A stretch of DNA of 64,000 nt from positions 578,501-642,500 of the forward strand of contig JAWDGP010004054.1 of assembly GCA_033675545.1 (NCBI GenBank). Direction: 5' to 3'. The position numbers were made by a program, and so were the translations under genes. The DNA comes from Elysia crispata (Eukaryota > Mollusca > Gastropoda > Plakobranchidae). The notes below the pieces were generated by a model that saw nothing but the letters and a program-made list of their open reading frames with translations, searched no databases and was not told the origin of the DNA. Of this stretch, positions 61,868-64,000 are shown one piece after another; position 1 is the first letter of the stretch, and every line of letters starts with the position of its first letter.

Positions 61868-62321
61868 CAGTTGAGTCCAAATAGTTCGAATCTGGATAGT
61901 TCAAATTCTTGGATATTTTGAAGTCGTTTAATTTTACCGAATATTTCTCTATTTAAGCTTTATTAAAAAATATCGTTTAGTTCGAATTTTAAAATAAGGA
62001 TCCGGTTAATTCGAAGCGATTTTGACGTGATTTTTTTATTCTGACACAGTGAAAGCATTTTTCCAGGCTTGTAAAACAAAGTACATGCAGTGCTATGGTC
62101 CGCGCGGCAAGTGATTCTGGTGTGTGTGTGTGTGTGCCCACCTCCACCTCTTCCCCCCCTCCCCCCCCCTTTTTTTTTTTTTTACACACTTGTATGACAT
62201 TTCTGTTCTGTCATCCACATTTTTTTAACTCTCTTACTCTGTGTATTCTGATAATTCGAATTTCGGATAATTCGAAGTCCTTTTTTTATCCGAATAACTT
62301 CGAAACAAGCGGACTCAACTG
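61868..62321. mobile_element. Tigger/pogo-like MITE, 454 bp
   Basis: Flanked by TA (61,866-61,867 and 62,322-62,323). Ends are CAGTTGAGTCC and GGACTCAACTG, perfect 11-bp inverted repeats. Beyond them both arms keep an imperfect pattern of TTCGAA and ATCCGAAT words. The interior is T/C-rich with no transposase. A partial second copy lies in a KIF19 intron at 13,840-13,991. Confidence 0.85.
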
Positions 62322-63462
62322 TACATATTATCATTTATCTAGGCTGAACTATCAACCTGTCTTTGATAGATTTTTTAAACCCTTAAATTTCCCAGAGAAT
62401 CTTAAGGAGAACACCTGTTGTGGAGCCAAAACCCAGTGCTTTTCATTTGCAATGCAGGATTCAGTGAGTTTTAAGGAGACAATAAACGACTTTAATATAG
62501 AATCATTATGACTAGGCTACTGTATAACCATACGTTGTAGCAGCAGTTATGGCATAGGGCTGAGATGTACATGTACATCTCTTGAAATTTTGCTTTACAA
62601 TGACCATCGGCTGAAGAGTATTTTCTCTAAAAATAGAACATCATTGTACATAATACAGTTTGTGTACAAATCTACAATTTATGAGCAATATGATGGCAGT
62701 CCAGAAATTCTTAATGTTATACAAGGAAATAGATTTTGTATGACACACTTGAGTCTAAAATACCTCAAGCACTTCTACTGCTTGACAGACATGAAGACAA
62801 CAAACACATTCGAACTGAATCTCAGCAGCTGTCCATTGTAGGTCTTCCTGGTTTTTGTTAAAAAAAATTTTTTTGGCAAAATGAAATTGTCATTTGAAAG
62901 GAGCATAAGTTAGGCAAAACTTTTATAAAGAACAAATGGGCGAGAAACATATTATAAATCAATACTTTTTTTTTTAACAAAATGCTTAAAGCAGCCCTTA
63001 TTTATCAGAATTTATAGTTAACGCAACCCTAGGTTTGAGTTTATTCATGTATTTTAACAAAATACTTTCTTCTAGTCTAGTCCATTTAGTTAGGTATGAT
63101 TTAGTCTGTAGTTTAGGGGCGATCTAGGATGTGTGGGGTGCTTAGGGTGACTGGGCACCCACACCTAAAATAAACGGTGGGGGGGGGAGGGGGAGGGGGG
63201 TAGTTCAAATTAAACAAATCTTGTTCATATCAAAAGCATGAACTTTTAACATTGATAATAATCTAGCCAAGTGGATGACGATAAGTGCCAAGGTGTGCTC
63301 AAAATATCATCGACTTACCACCAGTGCTCAAGCATGATTGAAGAATGTGCTGAGAGGGTACCTGGCGCAATGAAGTCATGTGGAACTTGTTCAGTTTTAT
63401 CTGTATTCCTACACATTTTCATGGACCAGTATACAAAGCTCTATGCATTCCGGACAAATGAC

Positions 63463-63488
63463 AGAAATATATATATATATATATATAT
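63463..63488. repeat. Short (AT)n tract
   Basis: About 13 AT dinucleotides. Confidence 0.85.
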
Positions 63489-63968
63489 AAAACCCTAAAT
63501 TTTGTCCTCTTAATCAATATTGTTAATCAATGCTCCTGTACACCGTGGTTCAACAAAGTTGTGTAGGAAGATTATCCTTTGTCAAGCTTATGACTTTAGC
63601 CAGTCCTGTTTGAATGAGACGTTTAAATCAATTTGATTAAACTGAAAATGAACTCAAAATTTGTTTGAACAATGTAAAGATGCACCTTTTCAAGCCTGAT
63701 TCTAATATGAGACTCGGTACATTCAGATCTATGTGATGGTGACTTATTCAATATGAGTATTAAATTACTGTCTACATTATGTATTTATAAAATTATTATT
63801 TGATATAGCCCATCCTCCACACTTCTACCATCTACAGTGAAAATGTACTGTGCTAAATGTACAACACTACATCATTTTCTTTTTTAATAAAGCTCTCAAC
63901 AATCAATTAAAATCTTAAAAAAATTATGTTTAAACGCTTTGAAGCATTAATCCTTTTGTTCTTACAGG

Positions 63969-64000
63969 GTATGCATGCCATGCTTAACGGAGAGTTTAAT
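63969..64000 (+). other. Possible start of an exon at the window edge
   Basis: A good acceptor (ttgttcttacag) is followed by an open frame, GMHAMLNGEFN, running off the window. Too short to identify. Confidence 0.25.

Larger units (their letters stand above)
61100..64000. other. Intergenic region at the right edge
   Basis: Contains a T-run/G-run junction (61,109-61,148), the Tigger-like MITE (61,868-62,321), a G-run near 63,178-63,203 and a short AT repeat (63,463-63,488). Open frames at 62,590-62,841 and 63,271-63,498 are not recognisable. A possible exon begins at the right edge. Confidence 0.6.

Noticed and set aside
63125-63175. GTGTGGGGTGC ... GCACCCACAC hairpin as a small RNA gene
   Set aside because: Stem is short with a bulge and lies beside a G-run; no supporting promoter or conservation visible.

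Overview
This window is eukaryotic and looks like invertebrate animal DNA, most likely from a mollusc and plausibly a gastropod. The basis is three things. The genes are split by many GT-AG introns in an AT-rich background. CT/GA, TAG/AAT and AT microsatellites are extremely dense. The gene and transposon content fits too: a ciliary kinesin, a GIMAP-type GTPase (a family known to be expanded in molluscs), Harbinger, Helitron and pogo/Tigger-like DNA elements, and tRNA-derived SINE-like repeats. The species assignment is inference; the gene identities are read from protein motifs.

Region 1 (about 527-24,970, + strand) is nearly all of a kinesin-8 family KIF19 gene. Twenty exons join in frame, with every intron phase matching, into about 999 residues: motor domain, neck, coiled-coil stalk and a basic low-complexity tail, ending at TAA 24,665-24,667, with AATAAA at 24,964. 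Only the start codon and the first few residues lie upstream. Its introns hold microsatellites, a 62-bp minisatellite (7,213-7,630), an AT-cored perfect inverted repeat (4,610-4,712), SINE-like copies and two miniature DNA transposon remnants.

Region 2 (about 25,000-39,050) has no recognisable gene. It holds a GA array of almost 800 bp followed by a 210-bp tandem duplication, several other satellites and otherwise featureless AT-rich sequence. Region 3 (39,092-40,352, - strand) is a GIMAP/AIG1-type protein with eroded GTP-binding motifs and a hydrophobic C-terminus. Region 4 (40,500-45,970) is repeat-rich spacer.

Region 5 (45,974-55,879, + strand) is a complete four-exon prefoldin subunit 1 gene (126 residues), whose third intron uses a GC-AG splice pair. 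Its second intron is a transposon graveyard holding a MITE, a Tigger-like element and a decayed Helitron replicase/helicase fragment.

Region 6 (about 57,200-62,350) is a transposon nest. A 1,409-bp PIF/Harbinger deletion derivative with 3-bp TAA target duplications encodes only the N-terminal part of its transposase. It sits inside an unidentified GC-rich module. Next come a decayed coding sequence of an unrecognised family and a second copy of the Tigger-like MITE also found in a KIF19 intron.

The three host genes (cilium-length kinesin, immune-type GTPase, tubulin/actin chaperone subunit) are not an operon and nothing shows co-regulation. KIF19 and prefoldin both relate to the tubulin cytoskeleton, but that may be chance. 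I found no clearly new biological system. The best leads are the degenerate GIMAP protein, the truncated Harbinger nested in a GC-rich element, and the unrecognised decayed coding region at 59.6-61.1 kb.
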